Source: Clostridiales bacterium (GTDB lineage: Bacteria; Bacillota; Clostridia; Caldicoprobacterales; DTU083). From it: a stretch of 38,439 nucleotides of DNA. The notes below the pieces were generated by a model. It was not told the DNA's origin. It made no database searches and saw nothing but the letters and a program-made list of their open reading frames with translations. A program made the translations under genes and the position numbers. The number at the start of each line of letters is the position of its first letter. Position 1 is the stretch's first letter. The DNA lies in NCBI GenBank assembly GCA_012839095.1, contig DUOA01000158.1:1-38439 (forward strand), given 5' to 3'. Positions 28,483-36,575 of this stretch are shown here, piece after piece.

Positions 28483-29315
28483 TAACCTTTTACTCCGCCT
28501 TCAGCGATACCTTTCAATATCTCCGATGAGAAGATAATAAAGAGGATTAGTATAGGAACAGTAGCCAGTATTGACACAGCAAATGCAGAATCTATAGTCA
28601 TTAACAGCTTTTTAGTATATTTCATCACAAGCAGTGGCAAGGTCTTCTTTGAATCCGACTGTAAGAATATTAATGGGACAAAAAATTGATTCCAGATATT
28701 AACAGCCGTCAGGATGCTCATGGAGAAAACCACAGGAGAAGCCAGTGGAAACATTATCTGTGCAAAGGTACGGAACTCCCCGGCACCGTCTATTACAGCG
28801 GCTTCATATATTTCATGCGGCAGATTGGCAAAAAAGTTAGTTAACAAAAATACAGCCATTGAAATTGACGAGCCAAATATTAGAATAACCGAAGTAAAGG
28901 TATTAATAAGATTCAACTGTTTGGTTATCAGAAATACAGGTACAATACTCAATTGTATGGGAAACATCAGACCAACCAGAAAGTAAGTTTTCCAAAAACG
29001 CTTGAACCTGAATTTATAGTGTCCAAGTCCATAGGCCACGGTTGACGAAAGCAAAATTGACAGAATAAGCGCACCGGCCAGAATCAGAAAACTATTTAAG
29101 AAATATCTAAAGAAACCATCCTTTACAACAATTTTAATAAAGTTGTCGATAGTCAGGTTTACAGACAATCCAAAAGTATTAGTCAGGAAGTCAGTTCGTG
29201 GACGCAGTGAATTATAGAACATATAAATCAATATGGCTATATTAAAACCCGTGAAAAGCAGCATAATACAGCGAATAATCCGCGCTGAAGGCGATCTTAA
29301 ATCCTTGTGCATCAT
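28482..29315 (-). CDS. Sugar ABC transporter permease, MalG type
   Basis: One of the two membrane subunits of a carbohydrate ABC importer. The 277-residue product has about six membrane helices and the cytoplasmic EAA loop that docks on the ATPase, here EAAVIDGAGEFRTFAQIMFPLASP, together with an N-terminal tail ending in a first helix (about 14-32). The start overlaps the stop of the upstream permease gene by 4 nt (ATGA), so the two are translationally coupled; a second ATG directly after the first has the better spacing from GAGGAGG. Sequence type points to oligosaccharide uptake, but the substrate is unknown. The operon has no ATPase gene; a shared MsmX/MsmK-like ATPase encoded elsewhere is probably used. 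Confidence 0.93.
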   Translation of the reverse strand: MMHKDLRSPSARIIRCIMLLFTGFNIAILIYMFYNSLRPRTDFLTNTFGLSVNLTIDNFIKIVVKDGFFRYFLNSFLILAGALILSILLSSTVAYGLGHYKFRFKRFWKTYFLVGLMFPIQLSIVPVFLITKQLNLINTFTSVILIFGSSISMAVFLLTNFFANLPHEIYEAAVIDGAGEFRTFAQIMFPLASPVVFSMSILTAVNIWNQFFVPLIFLQSDSKKTLPLLVMKYTKKLLMTIDSAFAVSILATVPILILFIIFSSEILKGIAEGGVKG

Positions 29316-30238
29316 CTATCCTCCTCGCCCTTGCTCATGTAAAGTATTTGTGTCAAAGATATAGCAAATATAAGAACAAACAAAACGCAGGCAATAGTGG
29401 TGCCCATGCCTATTGAATTGGAAGATATTTTTCCGCCTACAGGGTTTGAGTCACCAAATGCGATACGGTAAAAGAACAGTGCCATAACATCTATGCTGCC
29501 TCCTACGCCTCCGGTATTGCCGCCCAAAACATAGCTGAAATCGAACATGGTCATGGCATAAATGTATGCTATCAAAATAAGGTTAATAATAGTCGCCCTG
29601 ATTTGCGGCAAAATTACCTTCATCAAACGAGTCCAAAAACCGGCACCTTCAATATATGCTGCTTCAAGGCCGTCGACGCTTACCATATTCATAGCACCTA
29701 TCAGGAAGGTCATGCCAACACCGATTCCGCCCCAGGTAATCATTAAATACATAAAGAAGATTCCCAGTTCAGGCACTCCCAGCCAAGGCTTTGCAAAAGC
29801 ATCAAGGCCGATCATTCTAAAAAGGTTGTTTACAACACCTACATTATCATCCAAAAGCAATCGGAAAATAAATACAATAATCGGTGTGGAAATAAACTGT
29901 GGTGCAAAGATGGTAACCTGAGCCAGCCGGTGGTTTTTCATCTTTGAATAAACCATGTAAGCAAGAATTATCTGCAAAGGCGTTTGGATAAATACCGTCA
30001 AAGCAAACAGCTTCAAACTGTTGCCTAATGCATTGGTAAACTGGCTCATTAAAAAATCATCTGTGAAAAGCTCCACATAATTACGTATCCATACAAATGT
30101 TTTTGGTCCGATTCCATTCCATTCATACAAGCTAAGCTGCATAGCAGAAAAAATGGGATAAATAATCAGAGCAGTATATAAGATTATACCCGGTACTAAA
30201 AAGAGTACATATGGTCTTCGTTTTATAAATGTTATCAC
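29312..30238 (-). CDS. Sugar ABC transporter permease, MalF type
   Basis: The partner permease of the importer, 308 residues with about six membrane helices. The EAA loop is EAAYIEGAGFWTRLMKVILPQ. The start is set at the GTG at 30238, which has GGGGGAT a few nt upstream and opens as (M)ITFIKRRPYVLFLVPG, the usual N-terminus; the ATG at 30253 has no ribosome binding site. It lies between the solute-binding-protein gene, from which it is separated by a strong stem-loop, and the MalG-type gene. Confidence 0.92.
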   Translation of the reverse strand: MITFIKRRPYVLFLVPGIILYTALIIYPIFSAMQLSLYEWNGIGPKTFVWIRNYVELFTDDFLMSQFTNALGNSLKLFALTVFIQTPLQIILAYMVYSKMKNHRLAQVTIFAPQFISTPIIVFIFRLLLDDNVGVVNNLFRMIGLDAFAKPWLGVPELGIFFMYLMITWGGIGVGMTFLIGAMNMVSVDGLEAAYIEGAGFWTRLMKVILPQIRATIINLILIAYIYAMTMFDFSYVLGGNTGGVGGSIDVMALFFYRIAFGDSNPVGGKISSNSIGMGTTIACVLFVLIFAISLTQILYMSKGEEDR

Positions 30239-30259
30239 GGCTATCCCCCACATTGTTGA

Positions 30260-30292
30260 TATACCTGTGCGGGCTCATCCCGCACAGGTATA
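30260..30292 (-). other. Stem-loop between binding-protein and permease genes
   Basis: A perfect 14-bp stem (TATACCTGTGCGGG with its complement) and a 5-nt loop sit between the binding-protein stop and the permease start. No T-tract follows in the direction of transcription. As in the maltose operon, it may stabilise the binding-protein mRNA and lower permease expression. Confidence 0.75.
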
Positions 30293-30316
30293 AGAACCCA
30301 CTGTAATATAGCTTGC

Positions 30317-31555
30317 TTACTTATTCATTTCCTCAACAATTTTATCCACAGCTTCCTTAGCGGTAATAGAATTAGTCATAAGATCAGCTACTACACTGGA
30401 AATAAATACATCCTGAGGTCTGCCTGAATCAGTAGGCACGTTGGATAATACATGGTATATATTGTTATTTACTGCCTGAAAATCTGAAACTTCCACCAAA
30501 GCCGGATCATCTACCGTAATTCCTTCCACGGCAGGAATTGACTTCATATAGTCAGCAACAATTTGCTGAGCTTCCTTGCTGTTAAGGAAATCTATATACT
30601 TAAATGCCTGTTCAGGATGCTCACATTTGCTGGATATTGCATAGGTATTGAAGTTTGAGTAACCTGTTTGCGCAGCCCTTACGCCGTTATTGTCAGGTAA
30701 AGCAAAGCGGCCAACCTCAAAATCCAGATCTCTAAAAAGTGAGTTGTTCCAGGTACCTTCAAAGATCATGGCAACAGTGCCGTTTGTGAATGCCATTTGA
30801 GCGCTGCTCTCATCCATGGCACCGGCAGGGGTACCAAAATAACCTTTTTCACACATATCACGGAATTGCTCAAAAACATACTCTATTTCGGGGAATTCGC
30901 CTGTTGTTTCACCGGCTTTGATTCGCTCCAGATCATTGTTTGCCAAGGTAGCTGCCATTACCTGAATAGGCCAGTATCTGGACCATTCAAAATCGCCTCC
31001 CAGGGAGAAAGGTGTAACACCTGCATCCAGAAGGGTATTAGCAGCATTAACAAACTCATCATATGTTTTTGGTTTCTCTAAGCCATGCTCTGCAAAGATA
31101 TCCTTATTGTAATATACCAATGCATAGTCTATAAAGCTTGGGAATGAGCAATAAATTTTGCCGTTTACTGTAGCATACTCGATAGCTGCATCCGGGAAGC
31201 GGGATTTATCCGGATTAAACTGGTCCAAAGGCAGCAGGAATCCATTTTCTGCCATTTCAGCCATCGCTGAGCTCTTGTTTCCCTGCACCCAGAACATGTC
31301 AGGAAGTGAGTCTGATTGCATAGCAACATTCAGACCATCAAAGGAACCTGACCATTGATAATCAATCTCTATATCGGGATGCTGGTCGGCAAAAGCTTTA
31401 TTCAGTGCTTCAAAGCAGTCTTCCAGAATTGCCTGGTTATCCGGGTCTCCCCATACAACCAATTTCACTTTCTTACCGTCGCCGGCAGAGCCGCATCCGG
31501 CCAGAAGTCCAATTAACAGAAGCAAAGTGGTGACTAGAGCAATACCTTTTTTCAT
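30317..31555 (-). CDS. Sugar ABC transporter solute-binding lipoprotein (family 1)
   Basis: This is the extracellular ligand-binding part of the importer. The 412-residue product starts with a lipoprotein signal (MKKGIALVTTLLLLIG) whose lipobox LLAGC gives a lipidated Cys21. The mature part begins VKLVVWGDPDN and has the two-lobe layout of family-1 proteins, with the signature-like stretch GVRAAQTGYSNFNTYAISSKCEHPEQAFKY shortened here to its recognisable end, in which a stretch of uncharged residues precedes HPEQAFKYIDFL. The ATG at 31555 has a GGAGAG site; an in-frame start nine codons earlier does not. It is the first gene of the importer operon and has about 300 nt of upstream DNA with repeats of possible regulatory use. 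Confidence 0.93.
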   Translation of the reverse strand: MKKGIALVTTLLLLIGLLAGCGSAGDGKKVKLVVWGDPDNQAILEDCFEALNKAFADQHPDIEIDYQWSGSFDGLNVAMQSDSLPDMFWVQGNKSSAMAEMAENGFLLPLDQFNPDKSRFPDAAIEYATVNGKIYCSFPSFIDYALVYYNKDIFAEHGLEKPKTYDEFVNAANTLLDAGVTPFSLGGDFEWSRYWPIQVMAATLANNDLERIKAGETTGEFPEIEYVFEQFRDMCEKGYFGTPAGAMDESSAQMAFTNGTVAMIFEGTWNNSLFRDLDFEVGRFALPDNNGVRAAQTGYSNFNTYAISSKCEHPEQAFKYIDFLNSKEAQQIVADYMKSIPAVEGITVDDPALVEVSDFQAVNNNIYHVLSNVPTDSGRPQDVFISSVVADLMTNSITAKEAVDKIVEEMNK

Positions 31556-31574
31556 TTCTCTCTCTCCTTCTCTT

Positions 31575-31590
31575 ATTGACAAATTTTTGT
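31575..31590. promoter_or_regulatory. Dyad in the leader of the binding-protein gene
   Basis: TGACAAA and TTTGTCA are 7-bp arms with a 2-nt spacer, 20 nt upstream of the start codon. It is a typical size for a repressor site, and on RNA it would lie next to the ribosome binding site. No factor is identified. Confidence 0.4.
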
Positions 31591-31602
31591 CATTCTTTCC
31601 TA

Positions 31603-31630
31603 TATGTCTTGTATATAATTAGATGCAAGA
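31603..31630. promoter_or_regulatory. TGTCTTG inverted repeat upstream of the importer operon
   Basis: TGTCTTG (31603-31609) and CAAGACA (31624-31630) are 7-bp arms with a 14-nt spacer, placing the half-sites 21 bp apart. A third CAAGACA is at 31801-31807. The A/T-rich centre contains possible -10 sequences for the minus strand, but no clear promoter. The remaining part of the gap up to 31854 shows no gene. Confidence 0.4.
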
Positions 31631-31854
31631 CACATTACACACACATTTGGATAGTCAATTTTTATTAATGCTGTTTAAATGCAGGCTGTCTTTATTTACA
31701 CCATCACTACAGAACTGTACCCCCCTTTCATATTAACATTGCCCACTTATAATTGTCTACAGCATATTAATGACAATAAATCCAAATGAATGTGTATAAG
31801 CAAGACATTTTTACTACCTATTATTCACATATTTACTTTCTAACAATTTAATTA

Positions 31855-32880
31855 TTACCGCCGCTTCCGCGGATTCGGATTCCTATACCAGAAAAAAGGG
31901 TTCAGCAGAGGACTCTTTTCAAAACTTTTCGGCTTCATAAATACGTACTTCCCTTCCTGATACCGGGGACCGATACAATCATCGTAGCTTTCTCCGAAAA
32001 GCTCCTTGTAGAATACACCCTTTATCCCCTTATCATCCAGTATAATCCCGCCCCAGCCGGTACAGGTTCCGATGCTGTAAGCAACAGCCGGAAATGTACC
32101 ATATAGTTTATTGCGGTATTTCCAAAGTGAAGGTTTGTGTGTATGGCCGGAGAATACACCCATTACATTCGGGCATTCATCAATTAACCGGATCATGTCT
32201 TTGTCCAGATACAGAGCTCCATCCGTCCAGTTACCTGACGGCATAATATGAGCATGTTGATATATCAATACCGGAAGGTTGTCTTCCTTAAGCTCTGCAG
32301 ACAGGAATTCCTTTTGCCTGTCTGACATAACAATATCGGGTAATTTGACAGTATCCAATACAATGTGCTTTATTCCACCGCGTATGACGGAGTAGAAAAA
32401 TTCATCCGGGTTATCAAGGTCAGGCCATCCGGGGCATCTTATTTCAGACCACAACTCCTTCATCCTTTCCTTTTCAGGAAGCTGCAGATGCTCATGATTT
32501 CCCATAACCGGAAGAGTAGGAATTTCGCAAATACCGGTATTCATGATACTGGAAAACTCCCCCCACTCTTCCTCACGGCCCATTTCTGTTATATCTCCTC
32601 CCAGTACAATAAGCTCCGGCTTTTTCGTCAATGCACTGATCTCGTGCAGGCATAGCATATACTGCCTGCTGCAGTCAATGTGCTCGTAAATCCCCCCAAA
32701 ACCTGAAAAGGGAAAGGGATATCCTTCTGGAGGATGCAGGTGAAGATCGCCGGCCCAGGCTATAATTTGGATTCCGGACAAATCAGTACAGCGTTTTACA
32801 ATTTCCTGATTGAGTGAGGCAACTGAATCCCTGCCCATTTCCGCTTCCTTTTCTGTCAGCGGTTTATTAAGAATTGACAA
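31855..32880 (-). CDS. Calcineurin-like metallophosphoesterase
   Basis: The 341-residue protein has all blocks of a dimetal phosphoesterase: Asp45 and His47 in AGDLHLH, Asp96 in LGGDITE, Asn128 and His129 in MGNHEH, His209 in YQHAH, and His246/His248 in FSGHTHKPS. No signal peptide or membrane segment is seen, so it acts in the cytoplasm. The family cleaves phosphomonoesters or diesters of very different substrates, so the substrate is open. The start is a TTG preceded by GGGGGT about 8 nt upstream, overlapping nothing; it begins 18 nt after the UroD-like gene and belongs to that operon. The context suggests a phosphate-containing sugar or a phosphodiester-linked glycan piece (inference). Confidence 0.88.
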   Translation of the reverse strand: MSILNKPLTEKEAEMGRDSVASLNQEIVKRCTDLSGIQIIAWAGDLHLHPPEGYPFPFSGFGGIYEHIDCSRQYMLCLHEISALTKKPELIVLGGDITEMGREEEWGEFSSIMNTGICEIPTLPVMGNHEHLQLPEKERMKELWSEIRCPGWPDLDNPDEFFYSVIRGGIKHIVLDTVKLPDIVMSDRQKEFLSAELKEDNLPVLIYQHAHIMPSGNWTDGALYLDKDMIRLIDECPNVMGVFSGHTHKPSLWKYRNKLYGTFPAVAYSIGTCTGWGGIILDDKGIKGVFYKELFGESYDDCIGPRYQEGKYVFMKPKSFEKSPLLNPFFWYRNPNPRKRR

Positions 32881-32898
32881 GATGTTTTACCCCCGTTA

Positions 32899-33912
32899 TT
32901 ATTCTCTGGCAGCTTCAGCCATGGCCAGTATGTTCTCTGCTGGTATATTGGGCAGGATTTCCTCATGGCTGGGCGAAATGACGATATTCGGACCTAAAAC
33001 ATCACGAACTCGTCTTACCTCATCCTTGATCTGCTGCGGTGTTGCATTGACAAAAAAGGTCTGGGCATCAATTCCCCCTACAAAGGCCAGATCACCTTTG
33101 TATTGAGAAAGACTCTCTGCATCCATCCCAGCTGCTTGTGCCTGTATTGGGTGCAGTATTTCAACTCCGGCTTCTATCAGATCTGGTATAATACCGGCAA
33201 TAGAGCCGCAGGAATGCAACATTATCTTCTTATTGTACTTTTTACCGACAGCTATGATGCGTTTAAAGGAAGGCAGCACAAATTTTCGGAAAGCAGGAGG
33301 TGAGATAAACAGCTCCCGCTGGGTGCCAAAGTCATTTCCAAAGAACATAACATCTGCCCTTGAACCCAGTCCTTTAAAAAAGATGTCGTTTGCTGCAACG
33401 TAGTAGTCCACTACCTTTTCTGTAACAGCTTCCACTATTTTTGGATTATCGTACATTTTCATGAAATAATTTTCCAGACCAAAAAAATCGCAAAGGTCAT
33501 GGAAAAAAGGGCACCACATTCCGGTGAATATCATTTTATCCTGATGCTGATCTATTTTGCTGTAGATATTATCAAAATTGCAGTACTTTACATCGGGCCA
33601 GGGGTAAGCCTCAACCTCTGCTATAGTTTCGGTTTCAGCAAAACATCCTGCTGAACTCAGGCTGCGGCTTTTATTAATTCCATATCCCGGGTCAAAAGCC
33701 CGTTTGCCTTCCGGATGCTGGTATCCTGAGTCTGCCATAAACCAACGGCAATCGTCCTGCAGATAATTAAATATCGCTTCATCACTTTCCTCGATTCCCC
33801 AGGCCCTTGCATAAATCGGTATCGTATCGGGATTGGGATGTCCTGTCCACATCGCCCCTTCTCCATTTGAGCGGCGCTTAAAAATACTGTTTACTTTTTC
33901 TCTTGAAGTCAT
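32899..33912 (-). CDS. UroD/MtaA-fold protein, methyltransferase-like (first copy)
   Basis: The 338-residue product belongs to the uroporphyrinogen-decarboxylase superfamily, which also holds the cobamide-dependent methyltransferases MtaA and CmuA. The HemE N-terminal substrate motif (RQAGRY) is absent, so a haem role is unlikely. Instead it has the zinc-type His233-x-Cys235 in LHSCGSIAG, as in MtaA. Where MtaA has its third ligand, a cysteine near the C-terminus, this protein has PSHEEILPN with His316. The start at 33912 has AAGGAG 8 nt upstream; the frame extends to 33993 without a site. No corrinoid protein is nearby. Such proteins are frequent in sugar clusters of Firmicutes and their reaction is not known. 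Confidence 0.85.
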   Translation of the reverse strand: MTSREKVNSIFKRRSNGEGAMWTGHPNPDTIPIYARAWGIEESDEAIFNYLQDDCRWFMADSGYQHPEGKRAFDPGYGINKSRSLSSAGCFAETETIAEVEAYPWPDVKYCNFDNIYSKIDQHQDKMIFTGMWCPFFHDLCDFFGLENYFMKMYDNPKIVEAVTEKVVDYYVAANDIFFKGLGSRADVMFFGNDFGTQRELFISPPAFRKFVLPSFKRIIAVGKKYNKKIMLHSCGSIAGIIPDLIEAGVEILHPIQAQAAGMDAESLSQYKGDLAFVGGIDAQTFFVNATPQQIKDEVRRVRDVLGPNIVISPSHEEILPNIPAENILAMAEAARE

Positions 33913-33952
33913 GCCAATTGCTCCTTCATCTTTCGGTTTTTGGGTTAACTGT

Positions 33953-34042
33953 TTATAATCCTGTATTGGAGCGCAGTTCTTCCAGTTTATCATAGAAGTT
34001 TACCATAGGCTGACTGCACATTCTTTCATCATCATTATCCAT
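33953..34042 (-). CDS. Possible small protein of 29 residues between the UroD-like genes
   Basis: An ATG overlaps the TAA stop of the upstream UroD-like gene (ATGGATAA) and opens a 29-codon frame that ends 40 nt before the next gene. The product starts MDNDDERMCSQP and has a likely helical end (FYDKLEELR). Stop-start overlap is typical of coupled genes, but the ribosome binding site is weak (AGAAAGA) and no family is recognised. It may be only a spacer. Confidence 0.25.
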   Translation of the reverse strand: MDNDDERMCSQPMVNFYDKLEELRSNTGL

Positions 34043-35252
34043 TCTTTCTGAAAGAAAGAGCTGTCTTATATATGGCCATTATTTTTTCCGGTGTGATGTT
34101 GGATTGAATATTATGAACCTGATTAAATACATATCCGCCTCCGGGGGAGAATATCTCAATCAGTTCCCGGGTATGCTGCTTAATTTGATCTATGGAACCA
34201 AAATTAACCAACCCCTGCATGTCTGCACCTCCGCCCCAAAAAACAAGGTCATTGCCATATTCTTTCTTCAATTGCAGCGGATCCATTCCCTTTGCAGAGA
34301 TCTGGACTGGATTCAAAATTTCCACGCCCGCATCTATCAAATCCGGGATCAAATCATAGATGGCTCCACAGGAATGCAGAAACACCTTGATATGAGGATA
34401 ATTATTTCTGACAAACTCATATTGCCTTTGATGATAAGGCTTAATCATTTCCCTGTACATATCAGTTGATATCTGAGGGGCCTGCTGGGTACCCAGATCA
34501 TCTCCAAATTGGATGACATTGATATACTTGCCCACGGCTTTCAGATATTTGTCCAAATCCCTTAAATATGCATCAGTCAACTTGTTAAGCCAATAATGGA
34601 CAAGATCCTTATTAATAGCCAGATCAACATAGAACTTCTCATATCCCCAATTTATTTGACCTGCTTCAAAAATATTGCCGCCAAAGGCAGCCAAAATTGC
34701 CTTATCTGTTTGTTCGTACAATTTCCTGGCTTCTTTCTCCAGAAAGGCCAGTTCCTCATCGGTAATTTCCGGAATAGCTATATTATCTATGTCCTGATAG
34801 GTCTCCACCTTCTCATACGGATGAATAACCTGATCAAAGTAGAAACCGCCTTTAGGCATGCGGGCTATTACGGTTCCCTTGTCTCTGATTTCCAGATCAC
34901 CATTTTCATTTGGAAGTGGTGAATAATCCTCGGGCACTGTAGCAACAAACTCGTCATACAATCGGACCTGCTTCCACCTGTCAATCTTTATGTCAAAAGC
35001 AGGAGCCAGCCTGTGAAGTTGTACCACATCACCACCCAGCAGATTCAGAACCTCCATTTCCGGCTCAGCCAATTGCTGAAAAACATCATACAATTTTACG
35101 GTACCTTCTTTAATTCCCAGGTAATCCTTCAGATTCTTATAAGCTCTGGCACTGATACCGGTAGAACGCATTCCGCCGAAATCAACCGGCAGTACATCCG
35201 GCTCTCTATGGCTTATTGCTTCAATTATTCTTTCTCTTGATGTCATATGCAC
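34035..35252 (-). CDS. UroD/MtaA-fold protein, methyltransferase-like (second copy)
   Basis: A 405-residue relative of the protein encoded at 32899-33912, sharing the opening MTSRER and the sections around His293-x-Cys295 (FLHSCGAIYDLIPDLIDAGVE in both, with small changes) and FNQVHNIQSNITPEK with His380 at the place of the third metal ligand. It is about 65 residues longer. The HemE substrate motif is missing, so it is not a haem enzyme. The start is GTG at 35252 or ATG at 35246; an in-frame TAA just upstream rules out earlier starts. The only good ribosome binding site (GGGAGGT, 35278-35284) is 25-31 nt away, with a hairpin in between. Confidence 0.85.
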   Translation of the reverse strand: MHMTSRERIIEAISHREPDVLPVDFGGMRSTGISARAYKNLKDYLGIKEGTVKLYDVFQQLAEPEMEVLNLLGGDVVQLHRLAPAFDIKIDRWKQVRLYDEFVATVPEDYSPLPNENGDLEIRDKGTVIARMPKGGFYFDQVIHPYEKVETYQDIDNIAIPEITDEELAFLEKEARKLYEQTDKAILAAFGGNIFEAGQINWGYEKFYVDLAINKDLVHYWLNKLTDAYLRDLDKYLKAVGKYINVIQFGDDLGTQQAPQISTDMYREMIKPYHQRQYEFVRNNYPHIKVFLHSCGAIYDLIPDLIDAGVEILNPVQISAKGMDPLQLKKEYGNDLVFWGGGADMQGLVNFGSIDQIKQHTRELIEIFSPGGGYVFNQVHNIQSNITPEKIMAIYKTALSFRKNG

Positions 35253-35253
35253 A

Positions 35254-35284
35254 ATCCGGATTTATATCCGGATGTTTACCTCCC
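35254..35284 (-). promoter_or_regulatory. Ribosome binding site separated from the start by a hairpin
   Basis: GGGAGGT (35278-35284) is followed after 4 nt by two copies of the self-complementary ATCCGGAT (35266-35273 and 35254-35261) with a 4-nt loop, then the GTG start. If the 20-nt hairpin forms, the effective spacing falls from 25 to 5 nt (GTG) or from 31 to 11 nt (ATG). Confidence 0.55.
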
Positions 35285-35349
35285 TTCCTTACTCAGAACA
35301 TACCACAACAAATCAGGCTTTCACCATAATGTTATACCTTAAAATAATA

Positions 35350-36540
35350 TTAGTAAAGTTCATTATCTACTTCTTTTGTCTTATATTTTTCTTCCCAAAG
35401 CTTTTTCATTTCCTTCATTTCCTCATTAAGCTCTACCGGTATGGGATCGGTTTTGCTGCCCTCAGGAAATACAAAGGTTCTTACAAGAGGAACACGCTGC
35501 CTGACAGGAATGATTCCAAATTTTTTGTGGGGCTCCTTCTGATACCAATATGCAACGGATGAGTATTCATTGGACAAATGATTTCCATGTCCATGCTCAA
35601 TAGATGCCCGTACGCTTTTCGTAAATCTAACCGGATTAGTTACATAAAACACATACGAGGTCTGATAGCCCTCAGTCTCATGTTCATAGATTGAGCTCCC
35701 GTTATATAAGTAGGCATTAGGCTGCATACCGAAGGCCTGATTAAGAAAATCCTCGCTGCCGGTTCCATGAATGCTTGGCGGCCACTCTTCACCGTCTATG
35801 AAGATCATCTCATCTCCTTCTCCCCACCAGGTCCTTTCATGAGGCCTCTTAACAAAATGCTGCAGATTGGTCACTGAGAGGTTGAATCCTACCAGATGGC
35901 CTTCTCCCTCTGCTTCCATCAGTAGATAATTATCCTTGTCGGTATCGTTGATAATATTGGCAGGTTTCGCATTGGCTGTTATCTCGTGTGCCCATCCATT
36001 GGTCGGGTTTTCTCTTCTGAAGCACGCATGCAGGTAGGCGACATCATCTTCCAAAGGTGAATCATATGTCTCATAATCTATATAAAAATATTGGTAATGG
36101 TCAAACTCGGTTTCATTTACCAGCTCTACCCGGGCAGACTTGTTAAACGGCATGGGCAAATAGCAGTTCAATGCAACAAAGTGACCGAATTTATTCCTGG
36201 ACTGCTGACCGGTGGATGCAGTGAAAAACAGGCTCTGAAAGGAGTTAACCATACCATGGCCCAGGCAGAAGAAATCTCCTAAAGGCACCAGTATGCTCGG
36301 GTTTTCTTCTCCATCCCAATAGAACCTTAACAGAATTTTACGTAGAAACTCCGTGTCGTCATTTCCCTGTGTCATCCAAATATGGGTGATCTTGCCCGGA
36401 CCTTTGATATCAGCAAGCACCCTGGTTCCCCTTTTGGGAATTATCCAGGCATCCATATTTCTGCCTGTTACATCCCAGCTGGAACATCTCGTGGTTCTTG
36501 CCTGCTTAACACGAGTCAGGTTGTCAAAAATGTCATTCAT
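35350..36540 (-). CDS. Glycoside hydrolase family 172 (DUF2961) protein
   Basis: The 396-residue protein shows the DUF2961 pattern now classified as GH172: the N-terminal GPGKITHIWMT segment, WWGEGDEMIFIDGE (about 238-251) and the GTGSEDF segment (259-265), which carry the acidic residues expected in the active site (Glu244 and Glu263 are candidates), and SSVAYWYQ near the C-terminus. Characterised GH172 enzymes act on alpha-D-fructofuranosides or D-arabinofuranosides, including D-arabinan. No signal peptide, so it is cytoplasmic and acts on imported sugars. It lies between the binding-protein gene, with a stem-loop in the gap, and the UroD-like gene. The substrate is not known. Confidence 0.88.
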   Translation of the reverse strand: MNDIFDNLTRVKQARTTRCSSWDVTGRNMDAWIIPKRGTRVLADIKGPGKITHIWMTQGNDDTEFLRKILLRFYWDGEENPSILVPLGDFFCLGHGMVNSFQSLFFTASTGQQSRNKFGHFVALNCYLPMPFNKSARVELVNETEFDHYQYFYIDYETYDSPLEDDVAYLHACFRRENPTNGWAHEITANAKPANIINDTDKDNYLLMEAEGEGHLVGFNLSVTNLQHFVKRPHERTWWGEGDEMIFIDGEEWPPSIHGTGSEDFLNQAFGMQPNAYLYNGSSIYEHETEGYQTSYVFYVTNPVRFTKSVRASIEHGHGNHLSNEYSSVAYWYQKEPHKKFGIIPVRQRVPLVRTFVFPEGSKTDPIPVELNEEMKEMKKLWEEKYKTKEVDNELY

Positions 36541-36575
36541 AGGCTAACCCCTTTCCTATGACAGTGATTAAATAA

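Noticed and set aside
32899-35252. Annotation of the two UroD-fold genes as hemE
   Set aside because: The N-terminal substrate motif of haem-pathway UroD is missing, zinc-type His-x-Cys is present, and no other haem genes are nearby.
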